From positions 1-64,000 of the forward strand of contig NZ_QAOX01000015.1 in NCBI RefSeq assembly GCF_003050935.1: 64,000 nt of DNA. The letters are read 5' to 3'. A model generated the notes under the pieces. That model was not told the DNA's origin. It saw only the letters and a list, made by a program, of their open reading frames with translations, and ran no database searches. This document shows positions 8,064 through 18,190 of the stretch, in pieces; position 1 is the stretch's first letter; the number at the start of each line of letters is the position of its first letter. The position numbers and the translations under genes were made by a program. Origin of the DNA: Luteibacter sp. OK325 (GTDB lineage Bacteria > Pseudomonadota > Gammaproteobacteria > Xanthomonadales > Rhodanobacteraceae).

Positions 8064-9572
8064 ATGCGAGCGTTGGCCGCTGCCGTCGTGCTTGCCCTCA
8101 TCGCCCTGCCCGCCGCGGCACGCGACGATGCCCTGTCGAAAGACGATGTAGCCTGGCTTGACCGGGTGACCTTCGGCGTAGACTCCGCAACCCTCGCCAG
8201 CTATCGCGATCTTGGTCGGCGGCGCTTTCTCGACCGGCAACTGCATCCGAAAACCGACGGCCTGCCCGCCGATGTGCGCGCCCAGATCGACGGTTTGGAT
8301 GTGATGAAAACACCTATGGCTACGCTGGTGGCGCAGGTGCGCGACCAGTATCGCGGCATCAACGCGATGCCCGATGGCGATGCAAAGCAGGAAGCGAAGA
8401 AGGCCCTGCAGAAGCAGGGCAACCAGTACGCGCAGCAAGCACAGGCGACCGAACTGCTCTACGCCATCTACGACGAAAACCAGTTGCGCGAACAGATGGT
8501 CTGGTTCTGGTTGAACCACTTCAGCGTATTCCAGCAGAAGGGTCGCGTGCGCTGGGTCGTCGCCGACTACGCGCAGAACACCATTCGCCCGCATGCGCTG
8601 GGCAAGTTCCGCGACCTCGTTCTGGCCACGCTGAAAAGCCCGGCCATGCTCGAATACCTGGACAACGTGCAGAACGCACGCGACAAGATCAATGAGAACT
8701 ACGCACGCGAGCTGATGGAACTGCACACCCTCGGCGTCGGCAGCGGCTATAGCCAGGACGACGTGCAGAACCTCGCACGAATCCTTACCGGCGTCGGCGT
8801 GAACTTCGACGGCCAGCCGCGCAAGCTGCGTCCGGACATGCAGGCGTACTACCTGCAGGAAGGGGTGTTCGAGTTCAATCCGAACCGCCACGATTTCGGC
8901 GACAAGCGGCTGCTCGGCAAGCCGATCAAGGGTGGCGGCTTCGACGAAGTGGAGAAGGCTGTCGACCTCATCGTGAGCCAGCCCGCCTGCGCCAGCTTCA
9001 TATCGACGAAGCTGGCGCAGTACTTCGTCGCCAACGATCCGCCGCCGGAGCTGGTCAAGGCCATGGCGAAGACCTTCCGCCACACCGATGGCGACATCGC
9101 CGCGGTGATGGACACGATGCTCACCTCGAAGGAATTCACCGCTTCGCTCGGCAAGCGCTACAAGGATCCCACCCAGTTCCTGGTCTCGACCATGCGCCTG
9201 GCGTACGACGGCAAGCCCGTATCCAACCCTCGCCCCCTGGTGAACTGGATCAACCAGCTCGGGCAAGCGCCTTACGGAAGGATCACGCCCGACGGCTGGC
9301 CGACGACCGATTCGGAATGGTCCAGCTCCGGCCAGGTGGCCAAGCGTTTCGAGATCGCACGGGCGATCGGCAGCGGCGCCAACCACCTGTTCGACCTTGA
9401 TGAAGACGGTACGCACGCGCGAGGCGGTTTCCCGCAGCTCACCATGCCGACGTACTACGCCACGATCGATCCTTACCTGGCGCCAAAAACGCGCGATGCG
9501 CTCACCCAGGCTACGTCGCAGCAGGAATGGAACACGTTCCTGCTCTCGTCGCCCGACTTCAACTACCGCTGA
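8064..9572 (+). CDS. Secreted DUF1800 protein
   Basis: 502 aa with a Sec signal peptide (hydrophobic 3-18, AAARD cleavage region). The rest matches DUF1800: WFWLNHFSVF, FRDLVLATLKSPAMLEYLDN and NENYARELMELHTLG blocks. DUF1800 and DUF1501 genes are commonly paired in Gram-negative bacteria. Their joint role is not established; extracellular or cell-surface functions have been suggested. The DUF1501 gene starts 8 bases after the stop, so this is a two-gene operon. Confidence 0.92.
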   Translation: MRALAAAVVLALIALPAAARDDALSKDDVAWLDRVTFGVDSATLASYRDLGRRRFLDRQLHPKTDGLPADVRAQIDGLDVMKTPMATLVAQVRDQYRGINAMPDGDAKQEAKKALQKQGNQYAQQAQATELLYAIYDENQLREQMVWFWLNHFSVFQQKGRVRWVVADYAQNTIRPHALGKFRDLVLATLKSPAMLEYLDNVQNARDKINENYARELMELHTLGVGSGYSQDDVQNLARILTGVGVNFDGQPRKLRPDMQAYYLQEGVFEFNPNRHDFGDKRLLGKPIKGGGFDEVEKAVDLIVSQPACASFISTKLAQYFVANDPPPELVKAMAKTFRHTDGDIAAVMDTMLTSKEFTASLGKRYKDPTQFLVSTMRLAYDGKPVSNPRPLVNWINQLGQAPYGRITPDGWPTTDSEWSSSGQVAKRFEIARAIGSGANHLFDLDEDGTHARGGFPQLTMPTYYATIDPYLAPKTRDALTQATSQQEWNTFLLSSPDFNYR

Positions 9573-9580
9573 GGCTTCCC

Positions 9581-10771
9581 ATGGATCGCCGCCAGTTCCT
9601 GCTAGCCGCCGCCGCTGCCGTGCCCGCGCTCATGCTGGGCGGCAAGGTGTTCGCCGCGCCGGCATCGTCACCGCGTTTCCTGCTCGTCTTCCTGCGTGGA
9701 GGCTACGACGCGAACAACATGCTCGTTCCCTACGCCAGCGACTTCTACTACGAATCGCGGCCCACCATCGCGCTGGCGAAGCCCGACGTGGGCAATCCGA
9801 AAGCCGTGCGAGCACTCGACGCGAACTGGGGCCTGACCCCGGCGCTCGCCGCCTCCATGGGCCCGCTATGGGACAAGCGCCAGCTTGCCTTCATTCCGTT
9901 CTCGGGCACGGACGATCTCTCGCGCAGCCATTTCGAAACACAGGACAACATCGAGGCCGGCGAAGCCGGCGACGCGCGTAACTATGGCTCGGGCTTCATG
10001 GGCCGTCTCTCGGGCGTGCTACGCGGCGCCCCGCCGATCGCTTTTACCGATGCGCTACCGCTGTCGTTCCGCGGTGCGGGCGACATCCCCAACATCTCAC
10101 TCAAGGGCGGCGGCAAGGCCGTCTTCGACGACCGCCAGTCGAAGATCCTCGCCGGCATGTACGAGGGGACATCGCTGCAGGCTGCCGCCACCGACGGGCT
10201 GCAACTGCGCCAGCAGGTCGCGCAGGATCTGCAGACCGAGATGGTCGCGGCCAGCCGTGGCGCGGTGAATGCGCGTGGCTTCGCGCAGCAGGGCGGGCGC
10301 ATGGCTACCCTCATGCGTGATCGCTTCCGGCTCGGCTTCGTCGACGTGGGCGGCTGGGACACCCACGTGAACCAGGGCGGTGCCGACGGCCAGCTCGCCA
10401 ACAACCTGGACAACCTCGGGCAGGGCCTGGCCAGCTTCGCCGATGGGCTCGGCGAAGCGGAGTGGAACAACACCGTCGTCGTCGTGGTCTCGGAGTTCGG
10501 CCGCACCTTCCGTGAGAACGGTAACAAGGGCACCGACCATGGGCACGGCACCACCTACTGGGTGCTCGGCGGCAAGGTGAACGGTGGCCGTGTCGCGGGC
10601 CAGCAAGTCGCAGTGAACGCCGGAAGCCTGCTGCAGAACCGCGACTACCCCGTGCTAAACAATTATCGCGACGTACTCGGTGGTCTCATGCGCCGCACGT
10701 ACGGCCTCTCCGATGCCGACCTGGCGAAGGTGTTTCCGGGATCGAAGCCGCGCGACCTGCAACTGGTCTAA
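9581..10771 (+). CDS. DUF1501 protein with Tat-type signal
   Basis: 396 aa, start ATG 9581. The N-terminus MDRRQFLLAAAAAVPALMLG has a twin-arginine motif (RRQFL), so Tat export is likely. GWDTHVNQGG, SEFGRTFRENG and TDHGHGTTYW are the characteristic DUF1501 blocks, resembling the alkaline phosphatase/sulfatase metal-site fold. It is translated from an operon with DUF1800. Its TAA stop overlaps by two bases the TAG stop of the convergent GH15 gene. Confidence 0.92.
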   Translation: MDRRQFLLAAAAAVPALMLGGKVFAAPASSPRFLLVFLRGGYDANNMLVPYASDFYYESRPTIALAKPDVGNPKAVRALDANWGLTPALAASMGPLWDKRQLAFIPFSGTDDLSRSHFETQDNIEAGEAGDARNYGSGFMGRLSGVLRGAPPIAFTDALPLSFRGAGDIPNISLKGGGKAVFDDRQSKILAGMYEGTSLQAAATDGLQLRQQVAQDLQTEMVAASRGAVNARGFAQQGGRMATLMRDRFRLGFVDVGGWDTHVNQGGADGQLANNLDNLGQGLASFADGLGEAEWNNTVVVVVSEFGRTFRENGNKGTDHGHGTTYWVLGGKVNGGRVAGQQVAVNAGSLLQNRDYPVLNNYRDVLGGLMRRTYGLSDADLAKVFPGSKPRDLQLV

Positions 10772-12585
10772 GGCTGCCAGAGCTGCCCGCCCGGATGGGA
10801 AAGCCGGCGGTCGAGGTAATACGCCGCGCTGATGAAGGCCAGGTGGGTAAGGGCCTGTGGAAAGTTGCCGAGCGGTTCGGCACGCAGGCTCAACTCTTCG
10901 GAGAACAGTCCGAGGTGGTTTGAGTACAGCACACCGCGCGCCATGATCTCGCGCGCCTCGTGCAGGCGCCCGGCGCGGGCAAGGCACTCCACGTACCAGA
11001 ACGTACAGGTGGTGAAGGCACCTTCGCCGCCTTCAAGGCCGTCGGCGTTGCGGTAACGGAAGACCAGGCCGTCATCGGTGAGCTGGTCGCGAATCGCTTC
11101 CAGCGTGCTCAACCAGACCGGATCGGTCGCGGACACGAAACGCACCAGCGGCATCATCAACAAGGCGGCATCGACGTCCGTGCTGCCTTTACTCTGGACG
11201 AAATACCCATGCTCGGGGTGGCGAAAATGCGCCCATATGTCTTCGGCGATTCGGTCGCGGTCGCGAGCCCATTCCACCACGGGCGCGGGAAGCGAGCGCT
11301 TGCCGGCAAGACGCACCGCGCGATCCAGTGCCACCCAGCACATCAGGCGCGAATGCAGGAAGTGACGCGGCTCGTCACGAACCTCCCAGATGCCTTCGTC
11401 GGGATCGCGCCAGCGATGGCGAACGTGCTCGACCATCCGGCGCACGTGCTCCCAGCCGGCATGACTCATGGCCGTACCGTATTTGTTTGCCAGGTAGAGG
11501 CTGTCCATCAGCTCGCCGAAGATGTCGAGCTGTGTCTGCGTGCGTGCGGCGTTGCCGATGCGTACGGGCCGCGAGCCTGCATAGCCGGCGAGGTGTTCGA
11601 GCGTGGATTCCTCAGCGACTTCGCTGCCGTCCAGCGCGTACATGATGCGAAGCGCCGAATCCTTGCCGAGCTCCATGATCCGGTCCTCGGACCACTCACG
11701 GAAGTGCTCGGCCTCCTCTATGTAACCCAGCCGCATGAACGCATACACGGTGAACGACGCGTCACGGATCCACGTCGCACGGTAATCCCAGTTGCGTTCC
11801 GAGCCCGTCGCTTCTGGCAGGCCGAAGGTCGCCGCCGCGGCAATCGATCCGTGACGATGCGAGGTAAGTAGCTTCAACACCAGCGCGGAACGTTCCACGC
11901 GCTCGCGCCAGCGACCGCGATAATTCGATCGCCGCGCCCAGCGGCGCCAGGCGGAAGCCGTATGCTCGAGTGCGGCGACACACTCCTTCACGTCGAGCGG
12001 ATCATGCTCCTCACCGCACAGGACGAACCAGACGGCGTCACCTGGTTCGAGCGTGAACTCAGCGGTAGCCTCGCCTGCGCCGCAGGTCAACGGCACGCTG
12101 GCGCCGAGACGCAGCGATGTCGGTCCATCATGGAAGACGACGCTCTCACCATAGTGTTCGGTCTCCGGCAGCTTCCGCGCGTAATCCAGGCGCGGCCGGC
12201 AGCGCACCCGTATCGTCACCGTGCCACGAGGGACGCGCAGGCAACGAATGAGACTCATCGGCAGGCGTGTATCGGTCTGCGGATGCGGCATGAAGTCGGT
12301 GAGCTCCACGCTGCCCTGTTCTGACATCCAGCGGGTCATGAGGATATTGGTTTCGGGGATGTAGAGCTGGATGGTGCGTGCATTGTCCAGCTCGGGTTCG
12401 ATGGAGAACTCGCCGCCTTTCTCCGGATCCAGCAGGCCTGCGAATACGGTCGGGCTGTCCATGTGTGGCCAGCACATGAAGTCGATGGTGCCATCGATCG
12501 CCACCAGGGCAGCCGTGTCGAGGTTGCCGACGATACCGTGCTCGCCGATGGTCCGGCCCGGAACGGGATTCTCGCGCTGGGACAC
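10768..12585 (-). CDS. Glycoside hydrolase family 15 (trehalase/glucoamylase-like)
   Basis: 605 aa. The N-terminal beta domain (IGEHGIVGNLDTAALVAIDG, CWPHMDSPTVFAGLLD) is the trehalase-like DUF5911 type. The (alpha/alpha)6 domain then shows NWDYRATWIRDASFTVYAF and WEVRDEPRHFLHSRLMCW with candidate catalytic acidic residues. No signal peptide, so cytoplasmic. I chose GTG 12585 because GGAG sits 6 bases upstream. Family members hydrolyse trehalose or alpha-glucosides; the substrate here is not determined. Confidence 0.9.
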   Translation of the reverse strand: MSQRENPVPGRTIGEHGIVGNLDTAALVAIDGTIDFMCWPHMDSPTVFAGLLDPEKGGEFSIEPELDNARTIQLYIPETNILMTRWMSEQGSVELTDFMPHPQTDTRLPMSLIRCLRVPRGTVTIRVRCRPRLDYARKLPETEHYGESVVFHDGPTSLRLGASVPLTCGAGEATAEFTLEPGDAVWFVLCGEEHDPLDVKECVAALEHTASAWRRWARRSNYRGRWRERVERSALVLKLLTSHRHGSIAAAATFGLPEATGSERNWDYRATWIRDASFTVYAFMRLGYIEEAEHFREWSEDRIMELGKDSALRIMYALDGSEVAEESTLEHLAGYAGSRPVRIGNAARTQTQLDIFGELMDSLYLANKYGTAMSHAGWEHVRRMVEHVRHRWRDPDEGIWEVRDEPRHFLHSRLMCWVALDRAVRLAGKRSLPAPVVEWARDRDRIAEDIWAHFRHPEHGYFVQSKGSTDVDAALLMMPLVRFVSATDPVWLSTLEAIRDQLTDDGLVFRYRNADGLEGGEGAFTTCTFWYVECLARAGRLHEAREIMARGVLYSNHLGLFSEELSLRAEPLGNFPQALTHLAFISAAYYLDRRLSHPGGQLWQP

Positions 12586-12642
12586 ACCGTTCTCCGACGG
12601 CGGGAAGGTGGCGGAGAAATGCCACAACCGGCGTGAAGAAGG

Positions 12643-14886
12643 TCAGAACTCCAGCCGGTAGGCCACCTTCACCAGGCCTTCCTCGACGTCCTTGAGGCCA
12701 AAGCCGCGACGGAACTGCGAGCCCAACGCGTCATCCGTGTCTTGCTCGTAGCCGCCACGGTTGTAGACGATGTAGAGGTTGGACAGCGGCGCGATTTCGT
12801 AGCGGTAGCGGATCTGGAACCCGAGATTCGCCACGCCCAGGCCATCCACATGCTCGTCGGTAGGAATGGCACGTCCTTCCGGGTTGATCTCGTAGGCCTG
12901 GCGCAGCTTTGCCCCCACGGCCAGGGTCTGCAGCTTCACGCGAAGTTCCTGTTTGTTGCCGAAATTCCAGTTCACGCCACTGTCGATGCCGACGGTCCGG
13001 CCATCGAACGAGCCAACCAGGTTCGAGACCTGCGAGCCTCCATCCTGCCAGATCAGCCAGTTCGGATCCCACTCGTAGCTTGCGCCAGCGAAGATGCTGA
13101 AGGCGTCGGTGATGAAATAGGTCGGCGTGAATTTGAAGTAGTACGCGAGCCGGTGGTAACCGGTGAGCTGGTTGCCGCCGATGAACCCCTCGTCTTTCCA
13201 GCTCCAGTGGCCGATACGCGGACTTTCGCGCTCATAGGTGAGCTTGGCCGTCGGCGGCGTGTGCAACGGGTTGCCGCCGCGGGTGAGCAGGTCATCGTAG
13301 GCGGAAGTGAACGCATCGAGCCGCCATTCTTCGTCGCCACCGTCGCGACGCCGGCTGTCACGCTGGATGCGGAAGCGACGGGAAATGCGCCGGCCTTCCG
13401 TGTTGTCCTGCGCCGAGATGCGATAGCGCCACAGATGCGAGGCATACGCGGAATCTGCCGGGAGGTCGGTCACGCGCTGGCGCACTTCCCAGTGCAGGTA
13501 TTCCATGTCATTGCGCGGCAGGTAGCCGAAATCGTCGATGTCCAGGCGATGGCCGAAATACATGCCCAGCCACTGCTGGCTCCATACCGGGTTCATCTCC
13601 CAGTACACGATGCTGGTCGCGCCAAGGCCCGACGCATTCGCCTGCGGCTGGTCGATCTTGCTGCCGACCACATTGCTGGTGACGGTGAATGTCTCGCTCG
13701 GCTGCCAGCGGTGGTCGAAGCCGAGCACGTTCGCGTCGCGGTCCAGGTACGGATGATTCACTCGCGTGGCAAGCATGCCGAAGGTCTGCGTACCTTCGGT
13801 CTGGGTCAGGCGAAGCGCGCCGAAAGAGCGGCCGTCGTCGCCCTTTTCCTGCGCCGTGAGGATGCCGTAGCTGGTATCGCCCACGCTGCCATTGACCTTC
13901 ACCGCAGCGGAAATATCCGCGTTGCCGTGGCCATCGTCTGACTCGGCACCCACGCGTCGTGTGTAGACCAGCTGCGAGTAATCGTCGAGCAGGCTGAAGT
14001 CGAAGATGCCCTGGTTCTCGGTGAAGAACGGGCGCTTGTCGGTGAAGAAGGTTTCTTCCGGCGAGAAGTTCACGACCAGATCGTCGCTCTCCACCTGGCC
14101 GAAATCCGGATTGATCGTGGCGGTCAGCTGCGTCTGCCCGTTCGGCTTCCATACGATGTCGGCGCCCTCCTGGAACGAGGCGCCGCCGTGCGCACGGTCG
14201 ACCCTGCCGACCACGTACGGCGTCACCGCGAACAGCGACTGCGAATACGACGGCAGCGACACCTTCTGGAAGCTGGAAAGAAAGCGGCCCTGGTCGAAGC
14301 TGATCGCCGGCCAGGCCATGCGCTCGCCGGTGGCCGCGATGATGCGATCGATATACAGGCCGATGTGGCGGTTATCGCCGTCGGCGTGGCGCATCGGCGC
14401 GATGTACCAGGGAATGAGGATCTCCACCGAATAACCTTCGGCGTCCTGGCTGACCGCGTGATCCCAGCGGCCATCCCAGTCGTAACTGAAGTCGGATTCA
14501 TTGGTGATCACTTCATCCGCCACGCCGCCGAGCGAGCGCACTTCAAAGTCATAGCCCACGCGGCCGTCGCCGTCGAAATCCACCATGACATTGATGCGGT
14601 CGACGAGAGCGTCCTCGTCGCGGCGGGTCTGCTGCGTCGTACGAGGTACACCGGCCGGCTGGATGACACGAATGGCTACGGCCAGTCCCTTGGGTGTCGA
14701 GAGCACCCAGGCCTCGGTCGGCTGGCTACCGGGCTTGCCGGTCTTGGGCTGCGTGTCGCGGAAGTCGGTGATGTGCTGCGCGCCCATCCATTCCGTCGGG
14801 TCGATGTGGCCGTCGATCGTCACTTCGGCATGGGCCGAGACAGCAGCGAGGCAAAGCATGGCGAACAGGGCGAAGCGGCGATGCAT
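12643..14886 (-). CDS. DUF5916 outer membrane protein with CBM9-like domain
   Basis: 747 aa. A signal peptide (residues 1-20, AHAEV) is followed by a carbohydrate-binding family 9-like domain at about 22-200 (DGHIDPTEWMGA, VMVDFDGDGRVGYDFEV). A long DUF5916 region follows with alternating beta strands, ending ...VAYRLEF; a C-terminal Phe is typical of outer-membrane barrels. The role is unknown, possibly glycan or surface binding. It lies 57 bases upstream of the GH15 gene on the same strand and could be co-expressed with it. Confidence 0.88.
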   Translation of the reverse strand: MHRRFALFAMLCLAAVSAHAEVTIDGHIDPTEWMGAQHITDFRDTQPKTGKPGSQPTEAWVLSTPKGLAVAIRVIQPAGVPRTTQQTRRDEDALVDRINVMVDFDGDGRVGYDFEVRSLGGVADEVITNESDFSYDWDGRWDHAVSQDAEGYSVEILIPWYIAPMRHADGDNRHIGLYIDRIIAATGERMAWPAISFDQGRFLSSFQKVSLPSYSQSLFAVTPYVVGRVDRAHGGASFQEGADIVWKPNGQTQLTATINPDFGQVESDDLVVNFSPEETFFTDKRPFFTENQGIFDFSLLDDYSQLVYTRRVGAESDDGHGNADISAAVKVNGSVGDTSYGILTAQEKGDDGRSFGALRLTQTEGTQTFGMLATRVNHPYLDRDANVLGFDHRWQPSETFTVTSNVVGSKIDQPQANASGLGATSIVYWEMNPVWSQQWLGMYFGHRLDIDDFGYLPRNDMEYLHWEVRQRVTDLPADSAYASHLWRYRISAQDNTEGRRISRRFRIQRDSRRRDGGDEEWRLDAFTSAYDDLLTRGGNPLHTPPTAKLTYERESPRIGHWSWKDEGFIGGNQLTGYHRLAYYFKFTPTYFITDAFSIFAGASYEWDPNWLIWQDGGSQVSNLVGSFDGRTVGIDSGVNWNFGNKQELRVKLQTLAVGAKLRQAYEINPEGRAIPTDEHVDGLGVANLGFQIRYRYEIAPLSNLYIVYNRGGYEQDTDDALGSQFRRGFGLKDVEEGLVKVAYRLEF

Positions 14887-14966
14887 GGGTCATCCGGGAC
14901 GTGGAATCTTGCGGATAGGATGCCGCCCGCCTCGCAAGGGTTTGCCATGACCCTTGGCCCATGCGC

Positions 14967-15872
14967 TCAGCCGTTCTCCCTGATGAGGTCGATGAGCGCC
15001 CGCAAGTTGGCGGGCACATGCCGCCGGCCCGGGTAATACAGGCACAGACGGTCGAACGGCGGCGTCCAGTCCTCCAGCACGCGCTCCAGCGTGCCCGCCG
15101 CAAGATCGTCCGACACGCTGAACTCGGTCAGGTAGGTGAGCCCCAACCCTGCCCTCGCGGCCTCCAGCATGAGATCGGGCTGGCCCAGGGTCATCTGCCC
15201 CTCCACGTCGACGCTGACCGCCTCACCGTGGCGTTCGAACTCCCAGTGATAGATGTGTCCGGCCGGCATGCGCGCGCGGATACAGCGATGCCGCGCCAGG
15301 TCGGCAGGCGTGTGCGGTCGGCCGTGCATCGCGAAGTACGCCGGCGATCCGACCACGGCAAAGCGGATGGGCGGTCCCAGCGGTACGGCGATCATGTCGC
15401 CGGGCACGGTGTCGACGGTGCGGAAACCCGCATCGAAACCCTCGCGGACGATGTCGATCATCCGTTCTTCGGTGACCAGGTCGAGGTGGACGTTCGGATA
15501 ACGCTGCAGATAGGGGATGAGCAAGGGCAGCATCAGCCAGCGCGCAGCGCCGGTGGATGAGTTCAGCCGCAAGGTACCGCTCGGTGTCGCTGCGTCGTCG
15601 CCTGCGCGGTCGATCGCGTCGCGAATGCCGGCGAGCGCAGGTGCCAGGTCCGCGACAAAGCGCTCGCCTGCGTCCGTCAGCCGAACGCTGCGCGTGGTGC
15701 GATGGAAGAGCCGCGTGCCCAGCCTCGCTTCCAGCGAAGCCACCGACTGACTCAGCGCGGAGGTCGACATTTCCATGTCGGCGGCCGCCGCCCGAAAGCT
15801 ACCGAGTCGCGCCACGGCCAGTACCGCTTCGAATTCCGTCAGTCCTGAACGTATTGTCCGCTCCCGCTTCAT
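14967..15872 (-). CDS. LysR-family transcriptional regulator
   Basis: 301 aa, ATG 15872. The N-terminal winged HTH (EFEAVLAVARLGSFRAAAADM, ALSQSVASLEARLGTRLFHRTTR) is classic LysR, followed by a substrate-binding domain (TLRLNSSTGAARWLMLPLL). It is divergent from an aldehyde dehydrogenase with an 85-base gap, the usual arrangement for a LysR regulator of the neighbouring gene. The effector is unknown. Confidence 0.93.
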   Translation of the reverse strand: MKRERTIRSGLTEFEAVLAVARLGSFRAAAADMEMSTSALSQSVASLEARLGTRLFHRTTRSVRLTDAGERFVADLAPALAGIRDAIDRAGDDAATPSGTLRLNSSTGAARWLMLPLLIPYLQRYPNVHLDLVTEERMIDIVREGFDAGFRTVDTVPGDMIAVPLGPPIRFAVVGSPAYFAMHGRPHTPADLARHRCIRARMPAGHIYHWEFERHGEAVSVDVEGQMTLGQPDLMLEAARAGLGLTYLTEFSVSDDLAAGTLERVLEDWTPPFDRLCLYYPGRRHVPANLRALIDLIRENG

Positions 15873-15957
15873 GCCCTATCCAGATTTGTCCGGCTTATCA
15901 GGCTAATCCTTTGCGCCCATCCTTTCCATCGAATCCACCCCCCTCTTGGAGCACCTC
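15873..15957. promoter_or_regulatory. Divergent LysR/aldehyde dehydrogenase control region
   Basis: The 85-base gap should hold both promoters and the LysR operator. It contains ATTTGTCCGGCTTAT, loosely of T-N11-A type, and the Shine-Dalgarno TTGGAG for the dehydrogenase. No -35/-10 pair is clear enough to mark. Confidence 0.4.
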
Positions 15958-17382
15958 ATGCACACGATCGACCAGATCTACATCGACGGCGCGTTCGTTA
16001 CCCCGCACGGCGAAGAGCGTTTCGAGCTGTTCAATCCGGCCACCGAAGAGGTCATCGGCATGGTGCGTCTCGCCGATGAGGAAGATACGCGCCGTGCCAT
16101 CGCCGCGGCGAAGCGGGCGTTCCCGGCGTTCTCCCGGACCACCGTGACTGAGCGCATCGCCCTGCTCCGTCGCATGCATGCGGCCGTCGAGGCGCGCGGC
16201 GATGACCTGTTCGCCGCCGTGCTCGAGGAATACGGCGCGCCGGTCAACCGCGGTCGCTGGATGGTCCAGCATGCATCCAGCGTGTTTCTCGACGCGATCG
16301 AGACGCTCGAGCACTTCGAGTTCGAACGCCGCAAGGGCACGGCCACCGTGGTCATGCAGGCGGTCGGTGTCGTCGGGCTCATTACGCCGTGGAACAGCAA
16401 TGCCGGCTTCATTTGCGGCAAGCTCGCCACCGCCATCGCCGCCGGCTGCACCGCCGTGATCAAGCCGAGCGAGATGAGCGCCCTGCAGACACGCGTCGTC
16501 ACCGAGGCGCTGCATGCGGCCGGTGCACCGGCTGGCGTGTTCAACATCGTGACCGGCCGTGGCGACGTGGTCGGCGCGACCCTCGTCGGTAGCCCGGACA
16601 TCGCCAAGATCTCGTTTACCGGCTCGACCGTCGTCGGCAAGGGCATCGTCCGCGCTGCGGCCGACACGCTCAAGCGCGTGACGCTGGAACTCGGCGGCAA
16701 GTCCCCCGTGGTGATCCTGGACGACGCGGATTTCGACGCCGCCATACCGCTGGTCGTGATGGCCGGCTTCGCGAACAGCGGCCAGGCCTGCATCGCAGGG
16801 ACGCGCCTGCTGGTACCGCGCGCACGGCTGGCAGACTTCGAATCGCGCATGGCCGCGGCGACAAACACCGTCATCTCGGGCGATCCGTCCGACCACGCCA
16901 CCGACGTCGGCCCCATGGTCAGCCGCAAGCAGTGGGACCGTGTGCAGGGCTATATCCGCAAGGGTATGGAGGAAGGCGCACGCCTGATCGCCGGCGGCGA
17001 AGGCCGTCCGGAAGGCCATTCGCATGGCTGGCTCGTCCGCCCGACCGTGTTCACCGACGTGCGCAACGACATGACGATCGCCCGCGAGGAAATCTTCGGG
17101 CCGGTGCTGTCGATCATCGCCTATGACGACGACGAGGACGCGATCGCGATCGCCAACGACACGCCCTATGGCCTGCAGGCTTATGTGCTGTCCGCGGATG
17201 CGGCGCGTGCTCGCCGCGTGGCCTCGCGCATCGATGCCGGACGAGTGCTGGTCAACACGATTGCGCACGAGCCGAAGGCGCCGTTCGGCGGCTTCAAGCA
17301 GTCCGGGCTGGGCCGTGAGTACGGCAGCTTTGGCCTGGAGGCTTACCTCGAGCCGAAGGCCTTGCTCGGCGTGAATGCCTGA
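15958..17382 (+). CDS. NAD(P)-dependent aldehyde dehydrogenase
   Basis: 474 aa, ATG 15958 preceded by TTGGAG. The ALDH fold is complete: ITPWNSNAGFI cofactor strand, LELGGKSPVVI with catalytic Glu, FANSGQACIAGTR with nucleophile Cys, and EEIFGPVLSI. The substrate cannot be read from the sequence; a LysR-controlled aromatic or short-chain aldehyde is possible. Its regulator is probably the divergent LysR gene. Confidence 0.92.
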   Translation: MHTIDQIYIDGAFVTPHGEERFELFNPATEEVIGMVRLADEEDTRRAIAAAKRAFPAFSRTTVTERIALLRRMHAAVEARGDDLFAAVLEEYGAPVNRGRWMVQHASSVFLDAIETLEHFEFERRKGTATVVMQAVGVVGLITPWNSNAGFICGKLATAIAAGCTAVIKPSEMSALQTRVVTEALHAAGAPAGVFNIVTGRGDVVGATLVGSPDIAKISFTGSTVVGKGIVRAAADTLKRVTLELGGKSPVVILDDADFDAAIPLVVMAGFANSGQACIAGTRLLVPRARLADFESRMAAATNTVISGDPSDHATDVGPMVSRKQWDRVQGYIRKGMEEGARLIAGGEGRPEGHSHGWLVRPTVFTDVRNDMTIAREEIFGPVLSIIAYDDDEDAIAIANDTPYGLQAYVLSADAARARRVASRIDAGRVLVNTIAHEPKAPFGGFKQSGLGREYGSFGLEAYLEPKALLGVNA

Positions 17383-17389
17383 CCGAGGG

Positions 17390-18088
17390 TCAGTGCGACT
17401 TGGCGATATCCACCGCGGTCAGCGTCAACGTTGCGCGGTGGACGAAGTCGAGTTTTTCGTAGAGACGCGTGGCGCCTTCGTTGCCGGCGGACACGTGCAG
17501 GAAGGAAACCAGTCCCTGGGCGCGATGCCGGTTTACTAATGCCACCAGGAGTGCGCGCGCGAGACCGCGCCCCGCGAACTCGGGATGCGTGCAGACGGCG
17601 CTGATCTCGCGGGCACCTGGCACGGCCATCCGCTCGCCGGCCATCGCGATAAGCCGGCTTTCCTGCAACACGCCGACATAGGTACCCAATGCCGCCGTGT
17701 GCTCGCGGAAGAATTCCGGGTAGACCAACGAAGTGAGGGCCCGCATGCGTTCCCGGTGCTCGTTGCCAAGCACGGAGACAGTCTCTTCCGTATCCAGGTC
17801 AGGAGCATTCAGGGGGCGCACAAGCTGCAAGGTATCGGGCACGGCGTGACCGGCATCGATGGGAGCAGGTATCCAGCGCTCAGGCAGCACGTCGGGCGCC
17901 ACGCCCAGGAAGTAACGCCGCCCCACCAGCCGCGGGTCGTCGATCACGTGGGCAGCCGGGCTCGCCACCGCCACGAAGGGTGCATAGGCGTCGCCATACC
18001 AGAGCGCATCGCCTGATCGCCGGGCCAGCGCCGCGTGCTCGCCGGTAAGCGAGTACCACAGCGGGTTATCGAGTACGGAGGGATCCAT
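17390..18088 (-). CDS. GNAT-family N-acetyltransferase
   Basis: 232 aa. The C-terminal half has the GNAT core: EISAVCTHPEFAGRGLARAL (acetyl-CoA pyrophosphate loop GRGLA) and FLHVSAGNEGATRLYEKLDF. The N-terminal ~100 residues are a second divergent lobe. The acceptor is unknown. The gene is convergent with the aldehyde dehydrogenase, 7 bases apart, and divergent from the cyclophilin gene. Confidence 0.88.
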   Translation of the reverse strand: MDPSVLDNPLWYSLTGEHAALARRSGDALWYGDAYAPFVAVASPAAHVIDDPRLVGRRYFLGVAPDVLPERWIPAPIDAGHAVPDTLQLVRPLNAPDLDTEETVSVLGNEHRERMRALTSLVYPEFFREHTAALGTYVGVLQESRLIAMAGERMAVPGAREISAVCTHPEFAGRGLARALLVALVNRHRAQGLVSFLHVSAGNEGATRLYEKLDFVHRATLTLTAVDIAKSH

Positions 18089-18190
18089 GCCTGCCTTCCG
18101 ATGACGAATGACACATCATGGGGGTCAACCCGCGCGCATCACAACTGGCTCTGCTACTTTTCGTCCGTTAGCACTCATTCCGGGGATCCC

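Noticed and set aside
7995-9416. 473-codon minus-strand frame opposite DUF1800
   Set aside because: Low-complexity antisense frame; the plus strand matches DUF1800 throughout.
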